Shown here: positions 1 through 9,716 of the stretch, one piece after another | Position numbering within the stretch: position 1 is the stretch's first letter | How the letters are laid out: every line of letters starts with the position of its first letter | Source of the DNA: Rhodococcus sp. IEGM 1381 | GTDB taxonomy: Bacteria > Actinomycetota > Actinomycetes > Mycobacteriales > Mycobacteriaceae | NCBI RefSeq assembly: GCF_030056795.1 | Contig: NZ_JASHKQ010000009.1 | Coordinates: 115,085-179,084, forward strand | DNA length: 64,000 nucleotides | Reading direction: 5' to 3' | Translations under genes and position numbers: made by a program | Notes under the pieces: generated by a model | Seen by the model: the letters and a program-made list of their open reading frames with translations, nothing else | The model's database searches: none | What the model was told of the DNA's origin: nothing

Positions 1-1
1 A

Positions 2-1585
2 CTCGACGACGCAGACAAGGCGCTGCCCGATCCGCGATCGCCGCGGCAGCCCGACGGTGTGCACGAGCTGTCCCAGGTCTTCGACGTCGATCCCACGCTG
101 TGGACCGATGCGGCGTGGACCGGCCGTCAACTGCCCGGTTCGTCGATCTACGAGCTGCACATCGGCACGTTCACCGACGAGGGCACGTTCGACGCGGCCG
201 TCACCAAGCTCGATCACCTCGTCGATCTCGGCGTCTCGTTCGTCGAGATCATGCCCGTCAACGGATTCAACGGCGTGCACAACTGGGGATACGACGGCGT
301 GCTCTGGTACACCGTGCACGAGGCGTACGGCGGCCCGGAAGGGTTGCAGCGCTTGGTCGACGCCTGCCACGGCCGCGGCATCGGCGTCGTCCTCGATGTG
401 GTGTACAACCACCTCGGCCCGTCCGGTAACTATCTCGAACGCTTCGGCCCCTACATGACCGAAGGGGCCAACAGCTGGGGTCAGGCAATCAACTATGCCG
501 ATGCAGACTCGGGCGAGGTGCGGCGATACGCCCTGGACAACGCTCTGCGTTGGTTCTCCGAGTTCCACATCGACGCGTTGCGCCTTGATGCAGTACACGC
601 GATAGTCGACCACACCGCGGTGCATCTGCTCGAGCAGCTCTCGATCGAAACCCGCACCCTGTCAGCGCATCTCGGTCGTCCACTGACCCTGATCGCCGAG
701 AGCGACCTCAACGATCCTTCGCTGATCACGGCGCGGTCGGGTGGCGGCTACGGACTCGACGCGCAATGGGACGACGACATTCACCACGCGATCCATGCGG
801 CCGTCTCCGGTGAGCGCCAGGGCTACTACGGCGACTTCGGTTCCCTCCAGGGTTTGGCGAACACACTGCGGCAGGGGTTCTTTCATGCCGGAACGTATTC
901 GAGCTTCCGCGGTCGGATCCATGGCCGCCCGTTGGATACGCGCCGAATCCCGGCCAGTTCGCTGGTGACCTACACCACCACTCACGATCAGGTAGGCAAC
1001 CGCGCGATCGGCGACCGACCAGGTTTCTACCTCTCCCCCGGCCAGCTCGCGATCAAGGCTGCTCTGGTGTTGACCTCGCCCTGCACACCGATGTTGTTCA
1101 TGGGAGAGGAGTGGGGAGCGTCCACGCCGTTCCAGTTCTTCACCTCGCACCCCGAGCCCGAGCTCGGCAAGGCCACCGCCGAGGGACGCAAGGCGGAATT
1201 CGCCGAACACGGCTGGGACAAGAGCGATATCCCGGACCCACAGGATCCCGAGACCTTCACGCGGTCGAAGCTGAACTGGTCGGAACTAGGCGACGGCGAC
1301 CATGCGCGAGTGTTGGCCCTCTACCGCGACCTGTTGAGGCTGCGCCGCGACCGGACCGAACTGACCGACCCCTGGCTGGACCACGTGAAGGTGGACTACG
1401 ACGAGGACGCGAAATGGATCGTCGTTCGCCGCAGCCGGCTCAGCGTGGTGTGCAACCTGTCCGAATCCGCTGTGACCGTGCCGGTCGGCGGCTCACCACT
1501 GCTCGAGTGGGAGCCGACGACCTCGAACCAGACCGGCTCTGCCACAACGGTTCCCGGTCACTCCGTCGTCGTACTGGAATCCTGA
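2..1585 (+). CDS. treZ: Malto-oligosyltrehalose trehalohydrolase (5' end outside window)
   Basis: TreZ hydrolyses the maltooligosyl-trehalose made by TreY and releases free trehalose in the cytoplasm. The reading frame is open from base 2, so the N-terminal (carbohydrate-binding) part lies upstream of the window. The GH13 barrel is visible: the nucleophile Asp in LRLDAVHA (near base 587), the acid/base Glu in LIAESDLND (near 699) and the third Asp in TTHDQVGN (near 986), followed by MLFMGEEWGAS, typical of TreZ. The C-terminal beta domain ends at VVLES. treX and treY, its usual partners, would be upstream. Its 3' end overlaps the convergent MFS gene by 28 nt. The family call is secure; only the true start is unseen. 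Confidence 0.95.
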   Translation, partial: LDDADKALPDPRSPRQPDGVHELSQVFDVDPTLWTDAAWTGRQLPGSSIYELHIGTFTDEGTFDAAVTKLDHLVDLGVSFVEIMPVNGFNGVHNWGYDGVLWYTVHEAYGGPEGLQRLVDACHGRGIGVVLDVVYNHLGPSGNYLERFGPYMTEGANSWGQAINYADADSGEVRRYALDNALRWFSEFHIDALRLDAVHAIVDHTAVHLLEQLSIETRTLSAHLGRPLTLIAESDLNDPSLITARSGGGYGLDAQWDDDIHHAIHAAVSGERQGYYGDFGSLQGLANTLRQGFFHAGTYSSFRGRIHGRPLDTRRIPASSLVTYTTTHDQVGNRAIGDRPGFYLSPGQLAIKAALVLTSPCTPMLFMGEEWGASTPFQFFTSHPEPELGKATAEGRKAEFAEHGWDKSDIPDPQDPETFTRSKLNWSELGDGDHARVLALYRDLLRLRRDRTELTDPWLDHVKVDYDEDAKWIVVRRSRLSVVCNLSESAVTVPVGGSPLLEWEPTTSNQTGSATTVPGHSVVVLES

Positions 1586-3114
1586 CGCCTGCGTAGATTG
1601 ACCAGGACGAACACGGCGGTGATCGCCAGCACCACCGCGGTGGCGACGGCCGCGACATGCATGCCCGAGACGAACGCAGCATGCGCGGAGTCCAGCAGAA
1701 CCGTCGCCACCGAGTCCGGCAGCTCACGGGCTACGGCATCCGCACCGCCGAGAGTCTCGCCTGCCCTGGCTCCCGGCTCGGGGGTCAGCTGCGTGACGTC
1801 GATGCCGCGACGGAAGATCGCCATGACAACGGTGCCGAGTAGTGCGACGCCCAGTGCGATACCCAGTTCGTATGCGGTTTCCGAGACTGCCGAGGCAGCT
1901 CCCGCCCGTTCGGGTTCGACAGCACTGACCACCAGCTCGGAGGTCAGTGTCAGCGCGACACCGACACCGGCCCCCACGAGGACGAACCCGGCGATGAACA
2001 GTGCCGGGCCGCTGTCGGTTGCGAGGCCGACCAGGATCCCGGCGCCCGAGGCGGCGACGAACATTGCGACACCGAGAACCGTTCCGGCACTGAAGTACCG
2101 AACCAGGACCGCAACCAACAGTGAGGTGACGATGCTGGCGGCGGTACCGGGCAGCAGCAGCAGACCCGCCTCGAGCGGGCTGTTGCCGAGCACGAGCTGC
2201 AGATACTGCGAACCGAAGAACAGCACCCCGGCGAGGGCGAACACCGACAGGAAGTTCGTCGCGACGCCCGTCGAGAACGCCCGGTTGGCAAACAGTCTCA
2301 GGTCGATCATCGGTGCCGCGAGGGTGCGCTGACGGCGGACGAAGACGAACCCGGCAATGACGCCGACCACCGCGGACAGCAGGTAGATCACGCCGAAGCC
2401 GTGTGCCGCAGTCTCTTTCACCGCAAACACCAGCGGCACGATGGCGAGCATCGACAGCGCAGAACTCGTCAAGTCGAACCGGCCCGGGTTCGGGTCCTTC
2501 GACTCGGGAATCACCAACGGTCCGAGCGCGATCAGCGCGAGCATCACGGGGATGTTGATGAGAAATACCGATCCCCACCAGAAGTGCTCGAGCAGCCAAC
2601 CGCCCACGAGCGGACCGGCAGCGGCACCGCCACCGGCCATCGCGCCCCACACCCCGATCGCGGCGACGCGTTGACGCGGGTTCAGGAAGATGGTGCGAAT
2701 CAAGCCCAGGGTCGCGGGCATCAGCGTCGCACCGGAAATGCCCTGCAACACCCGGGCCGCGATCAGCATCTCCGCGCTGGTCGACACGGCCGCGACGAGT
2801 GAAGCGATGCCGAAGCCCGCAGCACCGATCAGCAGTAATCGGCGACGGCCGATTCGGTCGCCGAGCGTGCCCATGGTGATGAGCAGGCCGGCCAGCACGA
2901 ACGAGTAGACGTCGATGATCCACAGCAACTGGTTGCTGCTCGGTGCCAGGTCCGAACTGATGAAGGGCAACGCCAGGTCGAGGACGGTGCCGTCGACAGC
3001 GATGAGCAAGACGGCGAACGCCAGTACCACCAACCCGAGCCAGTCTCGCGGGGTCGCCCGGTGCTCGGATCCCCCGGCTACCTCGGGCACCGAACCGGTG
3101 CGCATGTCACTCAC
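1558..3114 (-). CDS. MFS drug-efflux transporter, DHA2 (14-TM, EmrB/QacA) family
   Basis: This is a proton-coupled efflux pump of the inner membrane, probably exporting hydrophobic or cationic toxic compounds; the substrate cannot be read from sequence. The protein has about 14 hydrophobic segments. It shows the DHA2 hallmarks DGTVLDLALPFI in helix 1, GDRIGRRRLLLIG (motif A) after helix 2, and AAAGPLVGGWL (motif C) in helix 5. I chose the GTG at 3114 because AGGAG lies 5 nt upstream; an in-frame ATG at 3135 would overlap the promoter more. It is divergent from a TetR-family gene, and two copies of a likely operator lie between them, so substrate-induced derepression is the expected control. 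The 3' end runs 28 nt into treZ on the opposite strand. Confidence 0.92.
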   Translation of the reverse strand: MSDMRTGSVPEVAGGSEHRATPRDWLGLVVLAFAVLLIAVDGTVLDLALPFISSDLAPSSNQLLWIIDVYSFVLAGLLITMGTLGDRIGRRRLLLIGAAGFGIASLVAAVSTSAEMLIAARVLQGISGATLMPATLGLIRTIFLNPRQRVAAIGVWGAMAGGGAAAGPLVGGWLLEHFWWGSVFLINIPVMLALIALGPLVIPESKDPNPGRFDLTSSALSMLAIVPLVFAVKETAAHGFGVIYLLSAVVGVIAGFVFVRRQRTLAAPMIDLRLFANRAFSTGVATNFLSVFALAGVLFFGSQYLQLVLGNSPLEAGLLLLPGTAASIVTSLLVAVLVRYFSAGTVLGVAMFVAASGAGILVGLATDSGPALFIAGFVLVGAGVGVALTLTSELVVSAVEPERAGAASAVSETAYELGIALGVALLGTVVMAIFRRGIDVTQLTPEPGARAGETLGGADAVARELPDSVATVLLDSAHAAFVSGMHVAAVATAVVLAITAVFVLVNLRRRQDSSTTTE

Positions 3115-3175
3115 TGCTTCTCCTACGTTCTGCATCCGGTGCGCCGGCGATACCGGTCCGAAACGCCTGCGGGCA

Positions 3176-3235
3176 CCAACCGTCCAGCCGGTACAGTGAT
3201 CGAGAGTACCGCCAACCGTCCAGCCGGTAAAGTGA
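3176..3235. promoter_or_regulatory. Two direct copies of a TetR-type operator between the efflux gene and its regulator
   Basis: The 17-base segment CCAACCGTCCAGCCGGTA, followed by A/C AGTGA, occurs at 3176-3199 and again at 3212-3235, 36 bp apart. The core ACCGTCCAGCCGGT is a quasi-palindrome (10 of 14 positions symmetric), as expected for a TetR dimer. The copies lie between the divergent starts at 3114 and 3241, and the second ends 5 bp before the tetR ATG. Binding here would repress both genes. Operator function is inferred from position and symmetry. Confidence 0.7.
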
Positions 3236-3240
3236 GTTTC

Positions 3241-3765
3241 ATGTCATCGGACACGCGGGACCGAATTCTCGACGCACTGGAATCGATGCTGATCGAGCAC
3301 GGCATGACCAAGGTGACCCTCGACAGTGTCGCCGCCGCCGCAGGCGTCTCCAAAGGTGGACTTCTGTACCACTTCAAGACCAAGGATGCCCTGGTGGCGG
3401 CTATGGTGCGGCGACTCGGATCCGAGGCCGACCGCCAGCGCGCGGACGCGGCCGCGGGTGGCACGTCGGTGGCCGAGTGGTATCTGCAGCCCCCGGATTC
3501 GATCTCGGAAAAGGAGATCGCTCTCTATCGATCGACACTCGCCGCGTTGCGCAGCGTCGACGGCAATTCCGACGAGGTTCAGGAGGCCGTCGTCGACATG
3601 ATGCGACTGTGGGACGAGGGCCTGCGCACCGAAATCGACGATCCAGTGCAGGCCGAGATCATCCGGCTCGTCGGCGACGGAATCTACCTCGGTGCCGTGC
3701 TCGACCTGCCGGCAGTGGACCCCGAACTGCACAAGCGCGTCGTCGACCGCCTGCTCGGTCGCTGA
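3241..3765 (+). CDS. TetR/AcrR-family transcriptional repressor
   Basis: This 174-residue one-component regulator has an N-terminal helix-turn-helix (residues about 20-50, with VTLDSVAAAAGVSKGGLLYH followed by FKTKDALVAAM). The C-terminal helical domain presumably binds a ligand. A longer frame opens at 3061, but the family start pattern (SSDTRDRILDALESML) puts the ATG at 3241. It is divergent from the DHA2 efflux pump and separated from it by two operator-like repeats, so it is very probably the local repressor of the pump and of itself. The ligand is unknown. The gene ends 1 nt before the stop codon of the convergent ilvA. Confidence 0.93.
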   Translation: MSSDTRDRILDALESMLIEHGMTKVTLDSVAAAAGVSKGGLLYHFKTKDALVAAMVRRLGSEADRQRADAAAGGTSVAEWYLQPPDSISEKEIALYRSTLAALRSVDGNSDEVQEAVVDMMRLWDEGLRTEIDDPVQAEIIRLVGDGIYLGAVLDLPAVDPELHKRVVDRLLGR

Positions 3766-3766
3766 C

Positions 3767-5122
3767 TCAGGTCAAGTAGCGGTACACCGGCGAACCCGGC
3801 TCCAGCTGCTCTACCTGCAGGTGCGAGGACCGCATACGTTCGAGGAGGGAAGAAAGGCCGTCCGCTGCGCCGAGTTGAATGCCGACGAGCGCGGCACCCG
3901 TCTCCCGGTTGTTGCGCTTGACGTACTCGAACAAGGTGATGTCGTCCTCGGGCCCGAGCACCTCGTCGAGAAAGCGACGTAGTGCGCCGGGCTCCTGCGG
4001 AAAGTCCACGAGAAAGTAGTGCTTGAGGCCCAGGTGAACGAGCGATCGCTCCAGAATTTCGCCGTACCGAGAGACGTCGTTGTTGCCGCCGGACACCAAG
4101 CACACGACTGTGCTTCCCGGCGCAATGTCGAGATGCTCGAGCGCCGCAACAGCCAGCGCGCCTGCAGGCTCGGCGATGACGCCCTCGTTCTGGTAGAGCT
4201 CGAGCATTGCGGTACAGACCGCGCCCTCGTCGATCTGGGTGATCAGGAATGCACCGGGGCCGGAACTGTCGAACACGGGCGCGGTGATCAGCGGCAACGA
4301 AGCATGGGACACCACCGTGGCACCGAGCGACTGCAACGCTGCGTACGGCACGTCGCCGATGCGGCGGACGGCAGCCCCGTCGACGAACGGATCGATCTCG
4401 GAGAGTGTCACCGGACCGCCGGCGATCAGCGCGGCGGTCATGGACGCCGCGCCGGACGGTTCGACACCCACCAGTGACGTCTGCGGTGCGCGCTCACGGA
4501 GGTAGCTGGAGATGCCCGCGATGCATCCGCCTCCGCCGACGGGCATCACGACGACGTCGGGTGCCCCGCCGAGTTGATCGATCATCTCGGCTGCAATGGT
4601 GCCCTGCCCGGCCACGGTTCGCGGATCGTCGAACGGCGGCACCATCGTGGCACCGGTGCGGGCGACATCTGCGGCCGCGGCAGCTGCCGCGGCATCGAAC
4701 GTATCGCCGATGACGATGAGCTCCACGAAGTCACCGCCGTGCACTCGGATTCGGTCGCGTTTCTGTTTGGGGGTGTTCGCCGGAACGTAGATGCGACCGT
4801 GCACCTGCATCGAGCGACACGCGAACGCCACTCCCTGAGCATGGTTGCCCGCGCTCGCGGTGACCACACCGACATCCCGCTCGGCGTCGGTCAGCTGGTC
4901 CATCAAGTTGTAGGCGCCACGAATTTTGTACGACCGCACGATCTGCAGGTCTTCGCGCTTGAGGTAGACCTTTGCGCCGGTCTCCGCCGACAACCGCTCG
5001 CACAACTGCAGAGGTGTTGCGGCCACCACCGACGAAATTCGCACCGCAGCGGCATCGATATCGGCAGCGGTGACGGCTACCGACGATGGGAGCTGGGAGG
5101 CGAGATCAGGGGATGAAGACAC
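3767..5122 (-). CDS. ilvA: Threonine ammonia-lyase (threonine dehydratase), biosynthetic
   Basis: IlvA is a PLP-dependent cytoplasmic enzyme that converts threonine to 2-oxobutyrate and ammonia, the first committed step of isoleucine synthesis. The PLP lysine is in VRSYKIRGAYN near residue 60. SAGNHAQG (substrate loop) and the glycine-rich PVGGGGCIAG phosphate site follow. A C-terminal ACT-like regulatory domain starts near LKHYFLVDFPQEPGALRR and suggests isoleucine feedback control; only one such domain is present, as in other actinobacterial IlvA. I favour the GTG at 5122 (VSSSPDLAS, about 451 aa) over the TTG at 5155, which lies inside an inverted repeat. Adjacency to the Ddn-like gene matches Rv1558-Rv1559 of M. 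tuberculosis. Confidence 0.95.
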   Translation of the reverse strand: MSSSPDLASQLPSSVAVTAADIDAAAVRISSVVAATPLQLCERLSAETGAKVYLKREDLQIVRSYKIRGAYNLMDQLTDAERDVGVVTASAGNHAQGVAFACRSMQVHGRIYVPANTPKQKRDRIRVHGGDFVELIVIGDTFDAAAAAAAADVARTGATMVPPFDDPRTVAGQGTIAAEMIDQLGGAPDVVVMPVGGGGCIAGISSYLRERAPQTSLVGVEPSGAASMTAALIAGGPVTLSEIDPFVDGAAVRRIGDVPYAALQSLGATVVSHASLPLITAPVFDSSGPGAFLITQIDEGAVCTAMLELYQNEGVIAEPAGALAVAALEHLDIAPGSTVVCLVSGGNNDVSRYGEILERSLVHLGLKHYFLVDFPQEPGALRRFLDEVLGPEDDITLFEYVKRNNRETGAALVGIQLGAADGLSSLLERMRSSHLQVEQLEPGSPVYRYLT

Positions 5123-5139
5123 CAGCACATGCTGCCACC

Positions 5140-5177
5140 AGAGTGGAACGGTCAACTACTCGGGACCGTTCCACTCT
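5140..5177 (-). terminator. Perfect 14-bp inverted repeat between Ddn-like gene and ilvA
   Basis: AGAGTGGAACGGTC (5140-5153) and GACCGTTCCACTCT (5164-5177) are perfect reverse complements around a 10-nt loop. The element lies 15 nt downstream of the Ddn-like stop codon and 18 nt before the chosen ilvA start. It could terminate the upstream transcript, although no T-tract follows. It also contains TTGACC, a plausible -35 for ilvA, so an operator role is possible. Confidence 0.6.
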
Positions 5178-5192
5178 CCTGACGGCTAGTGT

Positions 5193-5627
5193 TCAGACGC
5201 GCGCGAGGACGAACACCGGGATCTCGCGATCGGTCTTCTTCTGGTAGTCCGCGTAATCGGGGTAGGCCTCGACCGAGCGTTCCCACCACACGGCTTTCTC
5301 GTCGCCGGTCACCTCACGAGCGACGTAGTCGTGCTTCTCGGTTCCGTCCTGCAACTCGACGAGCCCCTCGGCTTTGACGTTGTGGTACCAGACGGGGTGC
5401 TTGGGCGCTCCGCCCAGCGAGGCCACGATGGCGTACTCGCCGTCGTGTTCGACTCTCATCAATGGCGACTTGCGCAGCTTGCCGCTCTTGTTCCCCTTGG
5501 TGGTCAGCAGCACGACCGGCATCCCGTTCATCGTCGTGCCTTCGGTCCCACCGGAGTTCTCGTACCGCTCGGCCTGCTCACGGGCCCAGTCGGATGAACT
5601 CGGTTCGTATTCTCCTGTCAATGGCAT
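5193..5627 (-). CDS. Deazaflavin (F420)-dependent nitroreductase family protein
   Basis: This is a 144-residue split-beta-barrel protein of the Ddn/FDOR-A family, whose members use reduced coenzyme F420 to reduce quinones, nitro compounds or unsaturated bonds. The diagnostic stretch is [18 protein letters not shown] (residues about 35-52), where Lys and Ser contact the F420 phosphate. [10 protein letters not shown] and the C-terminal REIPVFVLA are also typical. The start is the ATG at 5627 ([14 protein letters not shown]); the open frame upstream to 5843 has no conserved sequence. It lies upstream of ilvA, as Rv1558 does. The physiological substrate is unknown. Confidence 0.9.
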   Translation of the reverse strand: MPLTGEYEPSSSDWAREQAERYENSGGTEGTTMNGMPVVLLTTKGNKSGKLRKSPLMRVEHDGEYAIVASLGGAPKHPVWYHNVKAEGLVELQDGTEKHDYVAREVTGDEKAVWWERSVEAYPDYADYQKKTDREIPVFVLARV

Positions 5628-5724
5628 GACTTTCAGTGAACACCTCTCGTGCGCGTGACGCCACGAGATCGGGCACATTGCCTGGTCCGGATGGCAAGTT
5701 CGGTGGCCCGAATCTTTCGATGGG

Positions 5725-5730
5725 TATAGT
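5725..5730 (+). promoter_or_regulatory. Candidate -10 element (TATAGT) for the small membrane protein gene
   Basis: TATAGT preceded by TGGG (extended -10 style) lies 63 nt upstream of the ATG at 5793. No good -35 is visible at 17 nt. It is a prediction from sequence only. Confidence 0.45.
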
Positions 5731-5792
5731 CTGAACTTCGCCCGCCGGACAGCCGAATAATCACCACACCGGGCGCAGCAGAGGAGAACGCG

Positions 5793-6062
5793 ATGACCGT
5801 CACGAGCACCCGGGTGAGCCATCGACCCACCGCTGCCCTGCACAGCGTCGATGTCGCAGGCATCGCGTGGCCGGTCTACAAACTCGAGGCCCTCGCGCTG
5901 GGATCATTCGTGTTCGTCGCGACGCTCGTCATCGCCGGCTCGCTGCACGCAGCGGTACTCGCCGGTGCCGCAATTGCCGTCGCGGCCTGGTGGACGCTGC
6001 GCCTCACCGAGCTACACCCGACCGCGCCTGCGTCACCCCGTCAAGCAGCCGGGTCCCAGTAG
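5793..6062 (+). CDS. Small two-TM membrane protein, function unknown
   Basis: This is an 89-residue protein I do not recognise as a named family. After about 28 polar residues, two hydrophobic segments (about residues 33-53 and 54-68) form a likely membrane hairpin, followed by a Pro/Ala-rich tail ([13 protein letters not shown]). AGAGGAG sits 5-6 nt upstream of the ATG and a TATAGT -10 lies further up, so expression is plausible. The last 30 nt overlap the convergent dnaE1 3' end on the other strand. The good ribosome-binding site supports a real gene; no function is claimed. Confidence 0.7.
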   Translation: MTVTSTRVSHRPTAALHSVDVAGIAWPVYKLEALALGSFVFVATLVIAGSLHAAVLAGAAIAVAAWWTLRLTELHPTAPASPRQAAGSQ

Positions 6063-9000
6063 CGCCTTCAGGTCTCCCATCAACGCCGATGTCGGCGTGA
6101 CGCGCAGGCTGTCGTCCAGCTTCATCGTGGTGATCTTGTCGCCGCTGACCAACCGAAGGTGCACATCCGAAGTTCCCGGGTGGCTGGACAGAACTCGTTT
6201 GAGAGCGCCGACCTTGTCCGCCGTGCACAGCCGCGTCGGCAGACTGACCGCGAGCGGCTTGTCGATCCCCACCATGGACAGATCGGGTACCGCCAGATCG
6301 TTGGCGATGAGTGAGACTCGATCGTCCCGCACCGACACCCGACCCTTGACGAGTACCACCGAGTCCTCGGTGACATCGGCACCGAACACCGAGTACGCCT
6401 GCGGGAAGAACAGCACTTCGATACCACCGGCCAGATCCTCGAGCTGAGCCGACGCCCACGTCAGACCGTTCTTGTTGATCCGCCGGTTGACCGAGGCGAG
6501 AATTCCGCCGACGGTGACCTGAGTGCCGTCCTTGATGTCACCTTCGAGAATGGTCGGGATGTTGCAGTCGGACTTCGCGGCCAGCATGTGCTCCACGCCC
6601 AGTAGCGGGTGGCCGGAGACGTACAGGCCGAGCATCTCGCGCTCGAGGGCGAGCCGGTGCTTGGATTCCCACTCCTCGTCCGGCACCCGAACGTTGAACA
6701 CTGCAGAGATGGACTCGTCGGCGTCCTCGCCGCCGAACAGGTCGAATTGACCTATCGCCTCGGCCTTCTTGGTGCCCATCACCGCGTCGATCGCGTCGGC
6801 GTGAATGAGCATCAGGCCCTTGCGCGGATGGTCGAGCGAGTCGAAAGCGCCTGCCTTGATGAGGGATTCGGTGACCTTCTTGCTGCAGGCAATTGCGTCG
6901 ATCTTGCCCAGGTAGTCCGAGAAATCGGTGTACTTCGACTTCTCCGATCGCGCCCTGATGATCGAGGCGACCACGTTGGTGCCCACGTTGCGCACCGCAC
7001 CGAGGCCGAATCGGATGTCCTTGCCGACCGACGCGAAGTTCAGCTCGGATTCGTTGACGTCAGGCGGTAGCACGGTGATGCCGAGCTTGCGGCAGTCGGC
7101 GAGATAGATCGCGGCCTTGTCCTTGTCGTCGCCGACGCTGGTGAGCAGGCCGGCCATGTACTCGGCCGGGTAGTTCGCTTTGAGATAGGCAGTCCAGTAC
7201 GACACCAGGCCGTAGCCCGCCGAGTGCGACTTGTTGAACGCGTAGCCGGCGAACGGCAGCACGGTGTCCCACAGCGCCTTGATGGCGGCCTCGGAGAATC
7301 CGTTGTCCAACATGCCCTGTCGGAACCCGGCGTACGCCTTCTCGAGCTCGGAGAGCTTCTTCTTACCCATGGCGCGACGCAGCAGGTCGGCTTGGCCGAG
7401 GGTGTACCCGGCGACCTTCTGCGCCAGCTGCATGATCTGCTCCTGGTAGACCACCAGGCCGTACGTTTGACCGAGAATCACCTTGAGTGGCTCTTCGAGC
7501 TCGGGGTGAATCGGCTTGACCTCTTGCCTACCGTTCTTGCGGTCGGCGTAATCGTTGTGGGAGTTCATGCCCATCGGACCGGGGCGGTACAGAGCGAGGA
7601 CGGCGACGATGTCCTCGAAGCCGGTGGGCTGCATGCGGCGAAGCAGGTCTCGCATGGCGCTGCCGTCGAGCTGGAACACGCCGAGTGTGTCTCCTCGGGA
7701 CAGCAGATCGAACGTCGCCGGATCGTCGAGTGGCAGTGCGTCGAGGTCGATCTCGATCCCGCGGTTGGCCTTGATGTTGTCGATCGCGTCACCGATGACG
7801 GTGAGGTTGCGCAGACCGAGGAAGTCCATCTTGAGCAGGCCGATGGCCTCGCACGACGGGTAATCCCAGCCGGTGATGATCGCGCCGTCCTGGGCGCGCT
7901 TCCACACCGGAATGGCGTCGGTGAGCGGCTCCGAGGACATGATGACCGCGCAGGCGTGCACGCCTGCGTTACGGATCAGGCCTTCGAGGCCCTTGGCCGT
8001 CTTGTAGATCGTCGCGACGTCGGGGTTGGAATCGATGAGCGCACGGACTTCGACCGCTTCCTTGTAGCGCTCGTGCGACGGATCGGTGATGCCCGCTACC
8101 GAGATGTCCTTGGCCATGATGGGCGGCGGCAGCGCCTTGGTGATCTGATCGGCGATGCCGAACCCCGGCTGACCGAACTGCACCCTCGCAGAGTCCTTGA
8201 TGGCCGCCTTGGTCTTGATGGTGCCGAAGGTGATGACCTGAGCAACGCGATCGCTGCCCCACTTCTCGGTGGCGTAGCGGACCATTTCACCGCGGCGACG
8301 ATCGTCGAAGTCGATATCGATATCGGGCATCGACACGCGCTCGGGATTGAGGAATCGCTCGAACAGCAGGCCGTGCGGCAGCGGGTCGATGTTGGTGATG
8401 CCCATGGCGTAGGCGACCAACGATCCGGCCGCAGATCCTCGGCCGGGTCCGACCCGGATCCCGACGGCCTTGGCATGGTTGATCAGGTCACCGACCACGA
8501 GGAAGTAGGCCGGGAAGCCCATTTCGAGGATGACCTTGATCTCGTACTCGGCCCGCGCGAGGTAGTCCTCGGCCGGGCCGTCCGGGAATCGACGATCGAG
8601 ACCGGTCATGACCTCATGGCGCAGCCACGTGCCCTGAGTGTGGCCCTCGGGAACCGGAAAGATGGGCATCCGGTCTCGGTGCGCCCACACCTCGTCGTAC
8701 GGCTGGACTCGCTCGGCGATGAGCAGCGTGCTGTCGCAGGCACCGGGTACCTGGTCGTCCCACAGTGCACGCATCTCTGCGGCCGATTTGAGGTAGTAAC
8801 CGTCACCGTCGAATTTGAAGCGGGTGGGGTCACTCAGAGTTTTACCGGTCTGAATGCACAGCAGCGCCTCGTGATTCTCGGCAGCGTCCTTCGTGACGTA
8901 GTGGCAATCGTTGGTAGCGAGCGGCGGGATGGAGAGTTTCTTACCGATGTCGAGCAGACCCTCGCGGACGCGTCGCTCAATGGATAAGCCGTGATCCATC

Positions 9001-9569
9001 AGTTCGAGGAAGAAATTGTCCGGTCCCCAGATCTCCTGCCACTTGGCCGCAGCTTCGAGTGCCTCGCGTTCCTGACCGAGACGAAGCCGAGTCTGCACCT
9101 CCCCGGATGGGCAGCCGGTGGTGGCGATGATGCCTTCCGCGTGCGAGGCGATGATCTCCTCGTCCATGCGCGCCCATTTGCCGAGCTGACCCTCGATCGA
9201 CGCGAGTGACGACAACTTGAACAGGTTGCGGACGCCGGTGGCGTTCTCGGCGACCATCGTCATGTGCGTGTACGCACCACTACCGGAGACGTCGTCGGAC
9301 TTCTGGCTCCGATCGCCCCACAGCACACGCTTCTTGTTGAACCGAGACTCCGGGGCGATGTAGGCCTCGATACCGATGATCGGTTTGATACCGGCCTTCT
9401 TGGCCTCGTTGTAGAACTCGCTGGCTCCGTACATGTTTCCGTGGTCGGTCATGCCGACCGCCGTCATCTCCAACCGCGCCGCCTCGGCGAACATTGCCCC
9501 GATCTTGGCGGCACCGTCGAGCATCGAATATTCGGTGTGGTTGTGCAGATGAACGAACGAATCGGCCAC
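6033..9569 (-). CDS. dnaE1: DNA polymerase III alpha subunit (replicative)
   Basis: DnaE1 is the catalytic subunit of the replicative polymerase. The 1178-residue protein opens with a PHP domain ([17 protein letters not shown]) that in actinobacterial DnaE1 provides proofreading exonuclease activity. The polymerase catalytic aspartates are in [17 protein letters not shown] finger/thumb region, helix-hairpin-helix, OB fold and C-terminal domain follow, ending in [14 protein letters not shown] chose the GTG at 9569 ([10 protein letters not shown]) with AGGAGAG 7 nt upstream. The length is normal for the family. It is the usual neighbour of the pseudouridine synthase/lspA block, as in M. tuberculosis (Rv1539-Rv1547). 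Confidence 0.97.
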   Translation of the reverse strand: MADSFVHLHNHTEYSMLDGAAKIGAMFAEAARLEMTAVGMTDHGNMYGASEFYNEAKKAGIKPIIGIEAYIAPESRFNKKRVLWGDRSQKSDDVSGSGAYTHMTMVAENATGVRNLFKLSSLASIEGQLGKWARMDEEIIASHAEGIIATTGCPSGEVQTRLRLGQEREALEAAAKWQEIWGPDNFFLELMDHGLSIERRVREGLLDIGKKLSIPPLATNDCHYVTKDAAENHEALLCIQTGKTLSDPTRFKFDGDGYYLKSAAEMRALWDDQVPGACDSTLLIAERVQPYDEVWAHRDRMPIFPVPEGHTQGTWLRHEVMTGLDRRFPDGPAEDYLARAEYEIKVILEMGFPAYFLVVGDLINHAKAVGIRVGPGRGSAAGSLVAYAMGITNIDPLPHGLLFERFLNPERVSMPDIDIDFDDRRRGEMVRYATEKWGSDRVAQVITFGTIKTKAAIKDSARVQFGQPGFGIADQITKALPPPIMAKDISVAGITDPSHERYKEAVEVRALIDSNPDVATIYKTAKGLEGLIRNAGVHACAVIMSSEPLTDAIPVWKRAQDGAIITGWDYPSCEAIGLLKMDFLGLRNLTVIGDAIDNIKANRGIEIDLDALPLDDPATFDLLSRGDTLGVFQLDGSAMRDLLRRMQPTGFEDIVAVLALYRPGPMGMNSHNDYADRKNGRQEVKPIHPELEEPLKVILGQTYGLVVYQEQIMQLAQKVAGYTLGQADLLRRAMGKKKLSELEKAYAGFRQGMLDNGFSEAAIKALWDTVLPFAGYAFNKSHSAGYGLVSYWTAYLKANYPAEYMAGLLTSVGDDKDKAAIYLADCRKLGITVLPPDVNESELNFASVGKDIRFGLGAVRNVGTNVVASIIRARSEKSKYTDFSDYLGKIDAIACSKKVTESLIKAGAFDSLDHPRKGLMLIHADAIDAVMGTKKAEAIGQFDLFGGEDADESISAVFNVRVPDEEWESKHRLALEREMLGLYVSGHPLLGVEHMLAAKSDCNIPTILEGDIKDGTQVTVGGILASVNRRINKNGLTWASAQLEDLAGGIEVLFFPQAYSVFGADVTEDSVVLVKGRVSVRDDRVSLIANDLAVPDLSMVGIDKPLAVSLPTRLCTADKVGALKRVLSSHPGTSDVHLRLVSGDKITTMKLDDSLRVTPTSALMGDLKALLGPGCLTG

Positions 9570-9716
9570 GAAGGTTCTCTCCTGAAGGTCGTGCGTTTTC
9601 GAAATTACGAGCCGCGAATGCACTCACTCTAAGCGGTGGAACCGACAGAATTTTCGTAGCTGTCGGTGTGTCCTGGGAGGACGTGACGCGTGTGACGAAC
9701 GAGACTGAAGTTACCC

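Noticed and set aside
7224..8987. 587-codon open frame on the plus strand across dnaE1
   Set aside because: It is the antisense of a clear DNA polymerase gene; the composition is that of a high-GC shadow frame and no domain is recognisable.
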